Assembly: GCF_038096165.1 (NCBI RefSeq)
Contig: NZ_CP151076.1
Location: 1,674,001-1,738,000 of the forward strand
DNA from: Pseudomonas sp. G.S.17
GTDB lineage: Bacteria > Pseudomonadota > Gammaproteobacteria > Pseudomonadales > Pseudomonadaceae
Direction of reading: 5' to 3'
DNA length: 64,000 bases
Shown in pieces: positions 56,276 to 64,000 of this stretch. Position numbers and translations under genes: made by a program. A model generated the notes under the pieces. It did not search any database. It was not told where the DNA came from and saw only the letters and a program-made list of their open reading frames with translations. Numbering within the stretch: the stretch's first letter is position 1; each line of letters begins with the position of its first letter.

Positions 56276-56845
56276 ATGAAAACTGGTAAAGAACTCAAAC
56301 CCGGTACCGTGATTCGTCTCGAAAACGATCCTTGGCTGGTTCAGAAAGCTGAATTCACCAAGTCCGGTCGTAACAGCGCGATCATGAAGACCAAGCTGAA
56401 AAACCTGCTGACCGGTTACAAGACCGAGATCGTTTACAGCGCTGACGACAAGCTTGATGACGTGATCCTGGATCGCAAAGAAGCGACCCTGTCCTTCATC
56501 AGCGGCGACACCTACACGTTCATGGACACCACTGACTACACCATGTACGAGCTGAACGCTGAAGACATCGAAGCCGTTCTGCCATTCGTTGAAGAAGGCA
56601 TGACCGACGTTTGCGAAGCGATCTTCTTCGAAGAGCGCCTGGTTTCCGTAGAGCTGCCGACCACCATCGTCCGTGTAGTTGACTACACCGAAGGTTCGGC
56701 TCGTGGCGACACTTCCGGCAAGGTGATGAAGCCTGCCAAGCTGAGCAACGGTACCGAGCTGCAAGTTGCTGACTTCATCGAAATCGGTGACCGGATCGAA
56801 ATCGACACCCGTGACGGCGGTTCCTACAAAGGCCGTGCTAAATAA
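56276..56845 (+). CDS. efp: Elongation factor P (arginine type)
   Basis: A 189-residue factor with a KOW-like N-terminal domain and two OB folds (ending [17 protein letters not shown]). The loop KSGRNSA has R32 rather than the lysine of E. coli, which matches modification by EarP encoded just upstream. It binds between the ribosomal P and E sites and promotes Pro-Pro bond formation. A typical intrinsic terminator follows. Confidence 0.97.
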   Translation: MKTGKELKPGTVIRLENDPWLVQKAEFTKSGRNSAIMKTKLKNLLTGYKTEIVYSADDKLDDVILDRKEATLSFISGDTYTFMDTTDYTMYELNAEDIEAVLPFVEEGMTDVCEAIFFEERLVSVELPTTIVRVVDYTEGSARGDTSGKVMKPAKLSNGTELQVADFIEIGDRIEIDTRDGGSYKGRAK

Positions 56846-56884
56846 GCACAGCTTTTACCGCAGTAACACTGTCTAGTTACAAAG

Positions 56885-56910
56885 AAGCCCGCAGCGATGC
56901 GGGCTTTTTT
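56885..56910 (+). terminator. Rho-independent terminator of efp
   Basis: AAGCCCGCA pairs with TGCGGGCTT around a GCGA loop, and a run of T follows. On the other strand an A-rich start makes it usable also for ohr, which ends 12 bp beyond. Confidence 0.92.
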
Positions 56911-56921
56911 GTGGGCGGCGT

Positions 56922-57341
56922 TTAGACCGTTACATGCAGACGCACATCAACGTTGCCGCGAGTGGCGTTCGAGTATGGGCACACCTGGTGCGCAGCTTCG
57001 ACCAACTGCTCTGCGTCGGCTTGTTCCAGGCCTGGCAGGTTGATGTTCAGGTCGATGTCCAGACCGAAACCGCCAGGGATCTGGCCGATGCCGACGTGGG
57101 CAGTGATCGAGGCGTCTGCCGGAATGGTGCGTTTGCTTTGACCAGCGACGAATTTCAGTGCGCCGATGAAGCAGGCCGAGTAACCGGCAGCGAACAATTG
57201 CTCAGGGTTGGTTGCCGCACCGCCTGCGCCGCCGAGTTCTTTTGGCGTGGCGAGTTTGACGTCGAGGATGTTGTCGCTGGAAACAGCACGACCGTCACGG
57301 CCGCCGGTTGCAGTTGCGATTGCTGTGTAGAGAGTGTCCAT
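56922..57341 (-). CDS. ohr: Organic hydroperoxide resistance protein Ohr
   Basis: A 139-residue OsmC/Ohr-family thiol peroxidase. The two reactive cysteines are C57 in AAGYSACFIG and C121 in VCPYSNATRGN. It reduces organic and fatty-acid hydroperoxides in the cytoplasm using lipoylated proteins. Its regulator ohrR lies upstream in the same direction, 320 bp away, the usual pair. Confidence 0.95.
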   Translation of the reverse strand: MDTLYTAIATATGGRDGRAVSSDNILDVKLATPKELGGAGGAATNPEQLFAAGYSACFIGALKFVAGQSKRTIPADASITAHVGIGQIPGGFGLDIDLNINLPGLEQADAEQLVEAAHQVCPYSNATRGNVDVRLHVTV

Positions 57342-57417
57342 GGCGTTGCCTCGCGAAAAAGAGAACTGATGGTAGGGATTGGTTTTGAAAAAAGTTGTCT
57401 GCTTGCGCTAAATGTTT

Positions 57418-57452
57418 GTGCGCTAACCGAGCATGAAGCAAATGTAGCGCAC
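57418..57452. promoter_or_regulatory. Candidate operator upstream of ohr
   Basis: GTGCGCTA at 57418-57425 and TAGCGCAC at 57445-57452 are exact inverse copies 77-111 bp before the ohr start. Position fits an OhrR site, but the sequence is not the AT-rich consensus I would expect, so the assignment is tentative. Confidence 0.3.
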
Positions 57453-57505
57453 GAATAGTTTGCGCGCAAGATAATATTTTAACCCTCTGAATTTGAGATG
57501 CTCTG

Positions 57506-57645
57506 TTGGAGCGAGGCTGTAGGACCGGCTTTAGCTGGGAGGGCAATTGATGAGCGGCTCGCGACTGAAGTCGCTCCTACAGTCGCTCCTACGGTCGCTC
57601 CTACAGTCGCTCCTACGGCCGATTCGCGGGCAAGCCTGGCTCCAA
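57506..57645. repeat. REP fragments and four 12-bp tandem repeats between ohr and ohrR
   Basis: TGTAGGACCGGCTTTAGCTG (57518-57537) is a REP unit. At 57569-57616 the 12-mer AGTCGCTCCTAC occurs four times in a row (one copy begins GG), followed by GGCCGATTCGCGGGCAAGCC. The 12-mer is itself the flank of a REP unit, so the array looks like slippage within a REP. Confidence 0.85.
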
Positions 57646-57661
57646 AAGGGAGGGGGTCTAA

Positions 57662-58135
57662 TCAAACATGCTCACGCAAATTCCCGCGCAGCTGCAGCAG
57701 GTCGCTTTGCATTTTCTGCAGTTTCTCCAGATCCAGGCCGCTGGCGGAGAGGATGCAGCCAGGCACTTGCATGGCTTGTTTCTGCAAGGCGCGACCTTGC
57801 TCAGTCAGACGCAGCAGGACCACGCGTTCATCTTCCCTGCTGCGCGTGCGGGTGATGAAGCCTTCGCCTTCAAGGCGTTTGAGCAGCGGCGTCAAGGAGC
57901 CGGGATCGGTCAACAGACGGGTGCTCACGTCGCCAACGGTCAAGCCGTCCTGCTCCCAGAGCACCATCATCGCCAGGTATTGCGGATACGTGAGGCCCAA
58001 TGCCTGGAGCAGCGGTTTGTAGACCTTGGTCATCAGCAACGAGGTCGAGTAGAGGGCGAAACACAGCTGATTGTCGAGCAGCAAGGCTTCGCATGGCTCC
58101 GAGACGTCGGGTGTAGAGATATCGTCTGCGTTCAT
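57662..58135 (-). CDS. ohrR: MarR-family peroxide sensor OhrR
   Basis: A 157-residue winged-helix repressor. The redox cysteine is C25 in LDNQLCFALYSTS, the position used by OhrR proteins; a second cysteine (C127, in VPGCILSASG) fits a two-cysteine type. The DNA-binding part is around LTVGDVSTRLLTDPGSLTPL with the wing at RTRSREDERVV. Oxidation by organic hydroperoxides should release it from the ohr promoter. Confidence 0.92.
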   Translation of the reverse strand: MNADDISTPDVSEPCEALLLDNQLCFALYSTSLLMTKVYKPLLQALGLTYPQYLAMMVLWEQDGLTVGDVSTRLLTDPGSLTPLLKRLEGEGFITRTRSREDERVVLLRLTEQGRALQKQAMQVPGCILSASGLDLEKLQKMQSDLLQLRGNLREHV

Positions 58136-58287
58136 GGGCAGTCCTTTTGTACGAATGTGTCGTTACCAAACAATTTAGTGCCCTGATCTTTAATGCGCCA
58201 GATAAATTCCGGTCTCGGTCAGCGCTATTCATTTGCCACTCCCGCGAGAATGCGTAGCATGCTTGCCAATAATTCGGGGGAAGCGGT

Positions 58288-59034
58288 GTGATCGACGTAG
58301 TGATGTTTGTGTTGTTGGGCGCCGCCATGGGCACATTGGGTGGGTTGTTCGGAATTGGTGGCGGCCTGGTTGCCATCCCGGCGCTGGGCGTGCTGTTCGG
58401 GCTGGATCAGCAACTGGCACAAGGCACCGCGCTGTTGATGGTGTTGCCCAACGTGTTACTGGCGTTGTGGCGCTACAACCAGCGCAATCGTATTTCGCTG
58501 CGCAATGCCATGATGCTGATCATTCCCAGTTTCTGCTTCGCCTGGCTGACTTCGCTGTGGGCGGTGCGGCTGGATCCACAATCCATGCGTATCAGTTTCG
58601 TGGTCTTTCTCATCATCCTGACGGTGTTTAACCTGGTGCAGATGTATTGGCGCAAAGGCGATGCCAGCACCGACCTGCGGCACACCAATCGCTTGTGGTT
58701 GCTGGGTGTCGGTTCCGGCATCACCGGCGGTTTGTTCGGGGTCGGTGGCGGAGTCATCGCCACGCCAATCCTGACCGGGTTCTTCGGTGCGACCCAGGTT
58801 GTCGCCCAAGGCCTGGCGCTGGCACTGGCGACCCCAAGTACCGCAATCACCCTGTTTACCTACGCACTGCATGACCACGTCAACTGGTCGATGGGCATTC
58901 CCCTGGCAATCGGCGGGCTGGCGAGTATCAGTTGGGGGGTGAAACTGGCTCACTCGCTGCCCGAGCGCCTGCTGCGTTCGCTGTTCTGTGGCTTTCTGGT
59001 GATCTGCGCCGTAGTCCTTGCCTTTAAAGTTTGA
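58288..59034 (+). CDS. TauE/SafE-family membrane exporter
   Basis: A 248-residue protein with about eight helices in two repeats, each carrying the family glycine motif (GTLGGLFGIGGGLVAIPAL near 13 and GGLFGVGGGVIATPIL near 145). The family exports sulfite, sulfoacetate or other anions. It starts with GTG at 58288 after GGGGGAAG. The last 11 bp overlap the end of the convergent LysR gene. Confidence 0.88.
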   Translation: MIDVVMFVLLGAAMGTLGGLFGIGGGLVAIPALGVLFGLDQQLAQGTALLMVLPNVLLALWRYNQRNRISLRNAMMLIIPSFCFAWLTSLWAVRLDPQSMRISFVVFLIILTVFNLVQMYWRKGDASTDLRHTNRLWLLGVGSGITGGLFGVGGGVIATPILTGFFGATQVVAQGLALALATPSTAITLFTYALHDHVNWSMGIPLAIGGLASISWGVKLAHSLPERLLRSLFCGFLVICAVVLAFKV

Positions 59035-59914
59035 AGCCTTCGGCGATGTGTTCGGCCAGGCATTCGGTGATGGGTGAAACGCTGTGCGGATTGCGCAGCA
59101 GCACGATGCTGGCCAGCGGCAATTGCGGCAAACCCTGAGCCTCGCCGATGATGCGCAGATCCGGCGTCAGCAGGCTTTCCAGCTGCGCAGTAATCGCCAG
59201 TCCCGCAGTCACTACAGCGCTGATTGCCGCGAGGCTGGCGCTGGTATAAGCGATGCGGTAATCGCGCTGCATGGTATCCAGCGCATTGCAGGCCCAGGTT
59301 CGGCAGAAACAGTCGGTATTGAACATCGCCAGCGGCAATGGCGTGTGTTCATGGGGCGAAAAGCCCTGCGCCTCCATCCAGACAAAACGTTCCTGACGCA
59401 GAATCTGCCCGATCTCGGTGCCCGGTTCGCGGGTGACGATACTCAGATCCAGGTCCTGACGCTGCAACAGCTGTTTCGACGGCTCGCAGTGCACTTCAAT
59501 CTGCACCAGAGGATAGGCCTGGGCGAAGCGCGACAGGATTCCGGGTAGAAAGCGCATGGCGTAATCATCGGGCGTACCGATTTTTACCATGCCCACCATG
59601 TGCGGCTCGCGCAGGGTGTTGAACACTTCGCCATGCAGCTTGAGGATTTTGCGCGCATAGCCGAGCAGCACCTGGCCTTCTATCGTCAGGCTGACGCTAC
59701 GGCCCTGCTTCTGGAACAGCGGGCGCTGAATCAGGTCTTCTTCAAGCCGTTTCATCTGCATGCTGACCGCCGACTGCGTGCGGTTTACCGCTTCGCCCGC
59801 ACGGGTAAACCCGCCCTCGTCGGCGATGGCGACAAAGGTACGCAGCAGTTCTGTGTCGATACTCGGGAAGCTGGCCAATACATCAATCTCCCAGATGCAG
59901 TGCATAAGAAACAT
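59024..59914 (-). CDS. LysR-type transcriptional regulator
   Basis: A 296-residue regulator. The winged helix-turn-helix is at about 20-80 (LRTFVAIADEGGFTRAGEAV, then RTQSAVSMQMKRLE), followed by a periplasmic-binding-like sensor domain. Two start codons (ATG at 59914 and 59905) are possible and neither has a clear ribosome site. It is convergent with the TauE/SafE gene and overlaps it by 11 bp; control of that gene is possible but not shown. Confidence 0.92.
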   Translation of the reverse strand: MFLMHCIWEIDVLASFPSIDTELLRTFVAIADEGGFTRAGEAVNRTQSAVSMQMKRLEEDLIQRPLFQKQGRSVSLTIEGQVLLGYARKILKLHGEVFNTLREPHMVGMVKIGTPDDYAMRFLPGILSRFAQAYPLVQIEVHCEPSKQLLQRQDLDLSIVTREPGTEIGQILRQERFVWMEAQGFSPHEHTPLPLAMFNTDCFCRTWACNALDTMQRDYRIAYTSASLAAISAVVTAGLAITAQLESLLTPDLRIIGEAQGLPQLPLASIVLLRNPHSVSPITECLAEHIAEGFKL

Positions 59915-59972
59915 TCGTTGGATTGATCTTAGCTCCAGCGCGAGACTTTAGTCATCCCACTTGGAGGGCAAG

Positions 59973-60209
59973 ATGATGAAAGGTCAAAAAGGTTATGTGC
60001 TGGTGCTTAAAACCCTGTCTCATGATTCGTGGATCGAGCGCTTGCTCCGGTCTGTGAAAGGCCACGTTTCGCGTTGGTACGAGCTGCATCAGCAGCGTCG
60101 GCAACTGGCCGAGTTGAGCGATGAGGCATTGAAGGATCTCGGTCTGAGTCGCGCGGATGTCTATAAGGAAACCGAGCGGCACTTCTGGGTCGATCCGATG
60201 AAGCGCTGA
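59973..60209 (+). CDS. DUF1127 small protein
   Basis: A 78-residue protein whose C-terminal half is a DUF1127 domain: RWYELHQQRRQLAELSDEAL followed by KDLGLSRADV. The family consists of small arginine-rich proteins that bind RNA or take part in phosphate and carbon control in other bacteria. GGAGG lies 5 bp before the ATG at 59973, divergent from the LysR gene. Confidence 0.88.
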   Translation: MMKGQKGYVLVLKTLSHDSWIERLLRSVKGHVSRWYELHQQRRQLAELSDEALKDLGLSRADVYKETERHFWVDPMKR

Positions 60210-60257
60210 CAAGAGCCGGTGCTATCAGGTAGCGTTGGGGTTCACAGGGAGCCTCGC

Positions 60258-61475
60258 ATGCCGTTAGAACTGTCGCTCAAACAAGCACGTCGCATGGCGC
60301 TGGCCGCCCAGGGTTTCAACGGGCGGCAGCCGCCAGCGATCGTCAAGTCCAGCCATGTCACGCAATTGATCCAGCGCCTGGGTGTTTTGCAGATCGACTC
60401 GGTCAACGCTCTGGTTCGCTCCCATTACCTGCCGCTGTTTTCCCGCCTGGGCTACTATTCCCAGACACTCCTCGATCAGGCCGCCTGGAGTCAGGGCCGC
60501 CATCGCAAACTCTTTGAATACTGGGGCCACGAAGCCTCGCTGCTGCCCATCGAACTGTATCCCTTGATGCGTTGGCGCATGCAGCGCGCGGCTCAGGGCG
60601 AAGGCATTTATCAACAGCTGGCGACTTTCGGTCGCGAACAACAGCCGACCATTGCCCGAGTTTTACAGGCCGTTCGCGATCAGGGCGCGTTGGGCGCAGG
60701 CAGTTTGAGCACCCGCGAGGAGCGCGCCGGGCCATGGTGGGACTGGAGTGCGGAAAAGATGGCGCTGGAATGGCTGTTTGCTGCGGGTGAAGTGACGGTG
60801 GCCGGGCGACGGGGGTTCGAACGGCTCTATGATTTGCCCGAGCGAGTGCTGCCAGCAGCGATTCTGGATCACCCCGAAGTCGGCGAAAACGACGCGCAAC
60901 AGGGCTTGCTGCTGCACGCGGCAGCGGCGCTGGGTGTCGGTACCGAGAAAGACCTGCGTGACTATTTCCGCCAGGACCCGTTGCCGAGCCGGGTGGCGCT
61001 GGCCGAACTGGTAGAAGCCGGCGCACTGCACGTCGTCCAGGTCCAGGGTTGGCGTCAGCCGGGATTCTGTCTGCCGGACAGCAAGGTCCCGCGCAAGGTG
61101 GCGGCCAGCGCCTTGCTCTCGCCATTCGACTCACTGATCTGGGAGCGGGCTCGCACCGAGCGGCTGTTCGACTTCCGCTATCGGCTGGAGATTTACACAC
61201 CCCAGGCCAAACGGATTTATGGCTATTACGTGCTGCCGTTCCTGCACCACGAACGCATCGCCGCCCGCGTCGACCTGCGCGCCGAACGCGCCTTTGGCCG
61301 TTTGGCCGTGCATGCGGTGCACGAAGAAGAAACCGGGCTGGACGAGGAGGGCATGCACGCGCTGGCGAGCAATCTGCGGCAACTGGCAGATTGGCTGGGG
61401 TTGCCGCAGGTGCAGATCAATTGCCAGCGGGGGAGTGGCAGAAAATTACAGTGGGCGTTTGAAGCGTTGCTGTAG
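60258..61475 (+). CDS. ycaQ: YcaQ/AlkX-type DNA glycosylase (HTH_42)
   Basis: A 405-residue winged-helix protein of the AlkZ/YcaQ superfamily (E. coli YcaQ has 410). The catalytic segment VLQIDSVNALVRSHYLPLFS has the QxD motif of the YcaQ/AlkX branch rather than the QxQ of AlkZ. YcaQ removes interstrand crosslinks and alkylated bases. The ATG at 60258 has AGGGAG upstream. It follows the DUF1127 gene by 48 bp. Confidence 0.9.
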   Translation: MPLELSLKQARRMALAAQGFNGRQPPAIVKSSHVTQLIQRLGVLQIDSVNALVRSHYLPLFSRLGYYSQTLLDQAAWSQGRHRKLFEYWGHEASLLPIELYPLMRWRMQRAAQGEGIYQQLATFGREQQPTIARVLQAVRDQGALGAGSLSTREERAGPWWDWSAEKMALEWLFAAGEVTVAGRRGFERLYDLPERVLPAAILDHPEVGENDAQQGLLLHAAAALGVGTEKDLRDYFRQDPLPSRVALAELVEAGALHVVQVQGWRQPGFCLPDSKVPRKVAASALLSPFDSLIWERARTERLFDFRYRLEIYTPQAKRIYGYYVLPFLHHERIAARVDLRAERAFGRLAVHAVHEEETGLDEEGMHALASNLRQLADWLGLPQVQINCQRGSGRKLQWAFEALL

Positions 61476-61534
61476 GAACCAACTTGTTGGCGAGGCCTCG
61501 TTTCAGAAGCTTCGCGAGCAAGCTCGCTCCCACA
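61471..61534. repeat. REP units after ycaQ
   Basis: TGTAGGAACCAACTTGTTGG at 61471-61490 and TTCGCGAGCAAGCTCGCTCC at 61511-61530 lie in the 75-bp gap between convergent ycaQ and the DAHP synthase gene. Confidence 0.7.
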
Positions 61535-61550
61535 CAGTCTGCACAGGAGG

Positions 61551-62897
61551 TTAGCGCTTGACCTGCTTCAACGTCTCGGCAATCAAGAACGCCAGTTCCA
61601 GTGACTGATCGGCATTCATTCGCGGATCGCAGTGGGTGTGATAGCGATCCGAAAGGCCGTCTTCGGTGATGGGCCGCGCGCCGCCGATGCATTCGGTGAC
61701 GTTCTGGCCGGTCATCTCGATGTGGATACCGCCAGCGTAGGTGCCTTCGGCCTGGTGGACCTGGAAGAACTGTTTCACTTCTCCAAGGATCTGTGCGAAG
61801 TCGCGGGTCTTGTAGCCGCTGCTGGCCTTGATGGTGTTGCCGTGCATCGGGTCAGAGCTCCACAGCACTTTCTTGCCTTCACGTTCCACGGCGCGAATCA
61901 ATTGTGGCAAGTGGTCGCCGACCTTGTTGGCGCCCATGCGCGCGATCAGGTTCAAGCGACCGGGATCGTTGTCCGGATTGAGGATATCGATCAGGCGGAT
62001 CAGGTCGTCGGTGTTCATGCTGGGGCCGACCTTGACCCCGATCGGATTGTTCACCCCACGCAAAAACTCCACGTGTGCGCCATCCAGTTGCCGGGTGCGG
62101 TCGCCGATCCACAGCATGTGCGCGGAACAATCGTAAAAATCGTTGGTGAGGCTGTCGCGACGTACGAAGGCTTCTTCGTAGTTGAGCAGCAAGGCTTCAT
62201 GGGCGGTGAAGAAGGTGGTTTCGCGCAGTTGTGGCGAGGTGTCCATGCCGCAGGCGCGCATGAATGCCAGGGTTTCGTCGATGCGGTCGGCCAGTTGGCT
62301 GTACTTTTCCGCCAGCGCCGAGTTGGCAATGAAGTCCAGGTTCCATTTATGCACCTGATGCAGATCGGCAAAGCCGCCCTGGGCGAACGCGCGCAGCAGA
62401 TTCAGGGTCGCCGTGGACTGGTGATACGCCTGCAACAGGCGATCCGGGTCCGGCACGCGGCTTTTCTCATCGAAACCGATGCCGTTGACGATATCGCCGC
62501 GATAGGCCGGAAAGGTCACGCCGTCGATGGTTTCGTCGTTGGCCGAACGCGGCTTGGCGAACTGGCCAGCCATGCGCCCGACCTTGACCACCGGGCAGCC
62601 CGCCGCGAAGGTCATGACGATGGCCATTTGCAGCAGCACCTTGAAGGTGTCGCGAATCTTCGCCGCCGAGAACTCGACAAAACTTTCCGCGCAATCGCCG
62701 CCCTGCAGCAGGAATGCACGGCCTTGAGTGACTTCCGAGAACTGGCGACGCAACTCACGGGCTTCCCCGGCAAATACCAGCGGCGGATAGCTGGCCAGCG
62801 TCTGTTCGACGTGCAGCAAATGCGCGGCATCGGGGTATTGAGGTTGCTGCTGAATGGGCAATGCCCGCCAGCTGTCGGGACTCCAGGGTTGGTTCAT
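61551..62897 (-). CDS. Class II 3-deoxy-7-phosphoheptulonate synthase
   Basis: A 448-residue plant-type DAHP synthase that condenses phosphoenolpyruvate and erythrose 4-phosphate at the start of the shikimate pathway. Characteristic stretches are [35 protein letters not shown] with the metal-site cysteine context, and [20 protein letters not shown]. The ATG at 62897 gives the usual N-terminus [20 protein letters not shown]. The class II type differs from the AroF/G/H type and in Pseudomonas is often linked to secondary metabolism or alternate control; no phenazine genes are nearby. Confidence 0.95.
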   Translation of the reverse strand: MNQPWSPDSWRALPIQQQPQYPDAAHLLHVEQTLASYPPLVFAGEARELRRQFSEVTQGRAFLLQGGDCAESFVEFSAAKIRDTFKVLLQMAIVMTFAAGCPVVKVGRMAGQFAKPRSANDETIDGVTFPAYRGDIVNGIGFDEKSRVPDPDRLLQAYHQSTATLNLLRAFAQGGFADLHQVHKWNLDFIANSALAEKYSQLADRIDETLAFMRACGMDTSPQLRETTFFTAHEALLLNYEEAFVRRDSLTNDFYDCSAHMLWIGDRTRQLDGAHVEFLRGVNNPIGVKVGPSMNTDDLIRLIDILNPDNDPGRLNLIARMGANKVGDHLPQLIRAVEREGKKVLWSSDPMHGNTIKASSGYKTRDFAQILGEVKQFFQVHQAEGTYAGGIHIEMTGQNVTECIGGARPITEDGLSDRYHTHCDPRMNADQSLELAFLIAETLKQVKR

Positions 62898-63139
62898 CGT
62901 GGACTCTAAGTCAGTGCAATCGGACGAGCATGTTAGCAGTTCGGTGTCGGGCTGCCAGCGCATGCAGGATGATCGGCGGCACAGGCCGGCTCAATGGGAT
63001 ATTGGCCCTGGGCCATAAAGAGCGTGACCGCGCGCCCCCGCTTGGCCGACAATCCGCGCTTTCCCGCTCAGGGTCGAGCGACTGTATCGAATGAGTGCGA
63101 TCGCCAAGGCTGGACTTGAGCTCGCCGTTAGGAGAAGCA

Positions 63140-63895
63140 ATGACTGAGGAGCGGGTAGAGCGGATTCTGGCCGAAGTACACGATGACTTCGGCATGATCC
63201 GCGTGCTTGAAGTGGATGATTACCGCTTCCTGGAATTCGGCGATGCCATCGAGCAAAGCTGCACCTTCACTGCTGATCCCAGCTGGCTGGAGTACGACTA
63301 CACCCGCGCCATGCTGATCGGCGCGCTGTGCCATGAAGCGCCGGAAAGCGCGCTGTTTCTGGGGTTGGGGGCTGGAACCCTGACTCAGGCGTGCCTCAAG
63401 TTCCTGCCGCTGGAAGACGTCGAAGCCATCGAGTTGCGTCCCGAGGTGCCGCGGCTGGCGATTGAATTCATGGGTCTGGACGATGATCCGCGGCTGTTCA
63501 TCCGTATCGGTGATGCTCTGGAACTGCTGGAAACGGCCGAGTCGGCGGACCTGATCTTTGTCGACCTGTACACCGACGTCGGTCCGGGCGTCGGGCATCT
63601 GGCCTGGAAATTTCTGGAGAACTGTCAGCAACGCCTGAATCCGGGCGGCTGGCTGATCATCAATCAATGGGCGGCCGATGATGGCAAACCTCTGGGTGCC
63701 GCGTTGCTGCGTGGCCTCTATCACCGGCATTACTGGGAACTGCCGGTAAAGGAAGGCAACGTGATTCTCTTCGTGCCGGCCGATCTGGAACAGACGCTTG
63801 ATGTCGAGCCGCTGATCGAGCGTGCTGAAACGCTCGCACCGCGCCTTGGCTACTCGTTGCTGCAACTGATCAAGAACATTCGCCCGGCGACCTGA
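63140..63895 (+). CDS. Spermidine-synthase-like methyltransferase-fold protein
   Basis: A 251-residue Rossmann-fold protein. The nucleotide loop is LFLGLGAGTLTQ near 88-99, followed by DVEAIELRPEVPRLA and ADLIFVDLYTDVG. This is the spermidine synthase/polyamine aminopropyltransferase fold, but the aspartate-rich putrescine site is not clearly present, so it may be a related methyltransferase-like protein of unknown role. GGAGAA lies 6 bp before the ATG at 63140. The last 105 bp of the window show no gene. Confidence 0.8.
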   Translation: MTEERVERILAEVHDDFGMIRVLEVDDYRFLEFGDAIEQSCTFTADPSWLEYDYTRAMLIGALCHEAPESALFLGLGAGTLTQACLKFLPLEDVEAIELRPEVPRLAIEFMGLDDDPRLFIRIGDALELLETAESADLIFVDLYTDVGPGVGHLAWKFLENCQQRLNPGGWLIINQWAADDGKPLGAALLRGLYHRHYWELPVKEGNVILFVPADLEQTLDVEPLIERAETLAPRLGYSLLQLIKNIRPAT

Positions 63896-64000
63896 TGATC
63901 GAGTCACGGCTGAGGCGTTCCTTGATTGAGGAAGTTGTGTAGGATGGTCCAGCGCTTTGAGTAGGAATGGATCCGAGCTGCCTGACTGAAAGGTGAACCG

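Noticed and set aside
57569..57616. Possible CRISPR-like array
   Set aside because: Four contiguous 12-mers without spacers; this is a simple tandem repeat derived from a REP flank.
63896..64000. Possible tRNA or small RNA at the window end
   Set aside because: No cloverleaf or clear hairpin is visible; nothing can be supported there.

Overview
The window is Pseudomonas chromosome. The evidence is a pyoverdine locus, PvdS-type iron-starvation promoters, MxtR/CrbS-type sensor kinase, class II DAHP synthase, arginine-type EF-P with EarP, many short extragenic palindromes (REP/REPIN) and high-GC coding bias. The A-domain codes (Ser, Thr, Gly and an ornithine-like one at the end of the chain) do not fit the usual P. 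syringae pyoverdine, so a P. fluorescens-type relative is more likely; the species cannot be fixed from this stretch.

Layout. 1-6.4 kb: the 5' part of an EamA exporter, aceK, and a symporter/hybrid histidine kinase convergent with aceK. 6.8-14.9 kb (minus strand): a type VI secretion island with vgrG, a Tle5-type phospholipase D effector and two near-identical Sel1-type lipoproteins that look like its immunity proteins. A 1256-bp IS3-family element sits inside the 3' end of the effector gene; it replaces the last 31 codons and separates effector from immunity genes. 15.1-15.6 kb: a possible 27-residue membrane peptide and a small unknown protein with a structured leader. 16.3-18.1 kb: a transporter-acyltransferase fusion.

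18.1-48.1 kb: half of a pyoverdine locus. An alpha/beta hydrolase follows two NRPS genes (C-A-T-E-C-A-T and C-A-T-C-A-T-TE) predicted to add D-Ser, Thr, Gly and a hydroxyornithine-like residue and then release the chain. Next come pvdE (export of the precursor to the periplasm), an IS110-family insertion, pvdO, pvdM and pvdP (periplasmic maturation), opmQ-pvdT-pvdR (export of mature pyoverdine) and pvdA (ornithine hydroxylation). Six PvdS boxes, all TAAAT-N16-CGT, precede the two NRPS genes (one box), pvdE, pvdM, pvdP, pvdR and pvdA. The receptor fpvA and pvdN are absent from this stretch.

48.2-64 kb: mostly housekeeping and stress genes: mgtA with a long leader, dkgB, a PaaI-type thioesterase, a DUF1003 protein, a GreA/B-like factor, earP-efp, ohr/ohrR, a TauE/SafE exporter with a LysR regulator, a DUF1127 protein, a YcaQ/AlkX glycosylase, DAHP synthase and a spermidine-synthase-like protein. 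REP palindromes fill most gaps between genes.
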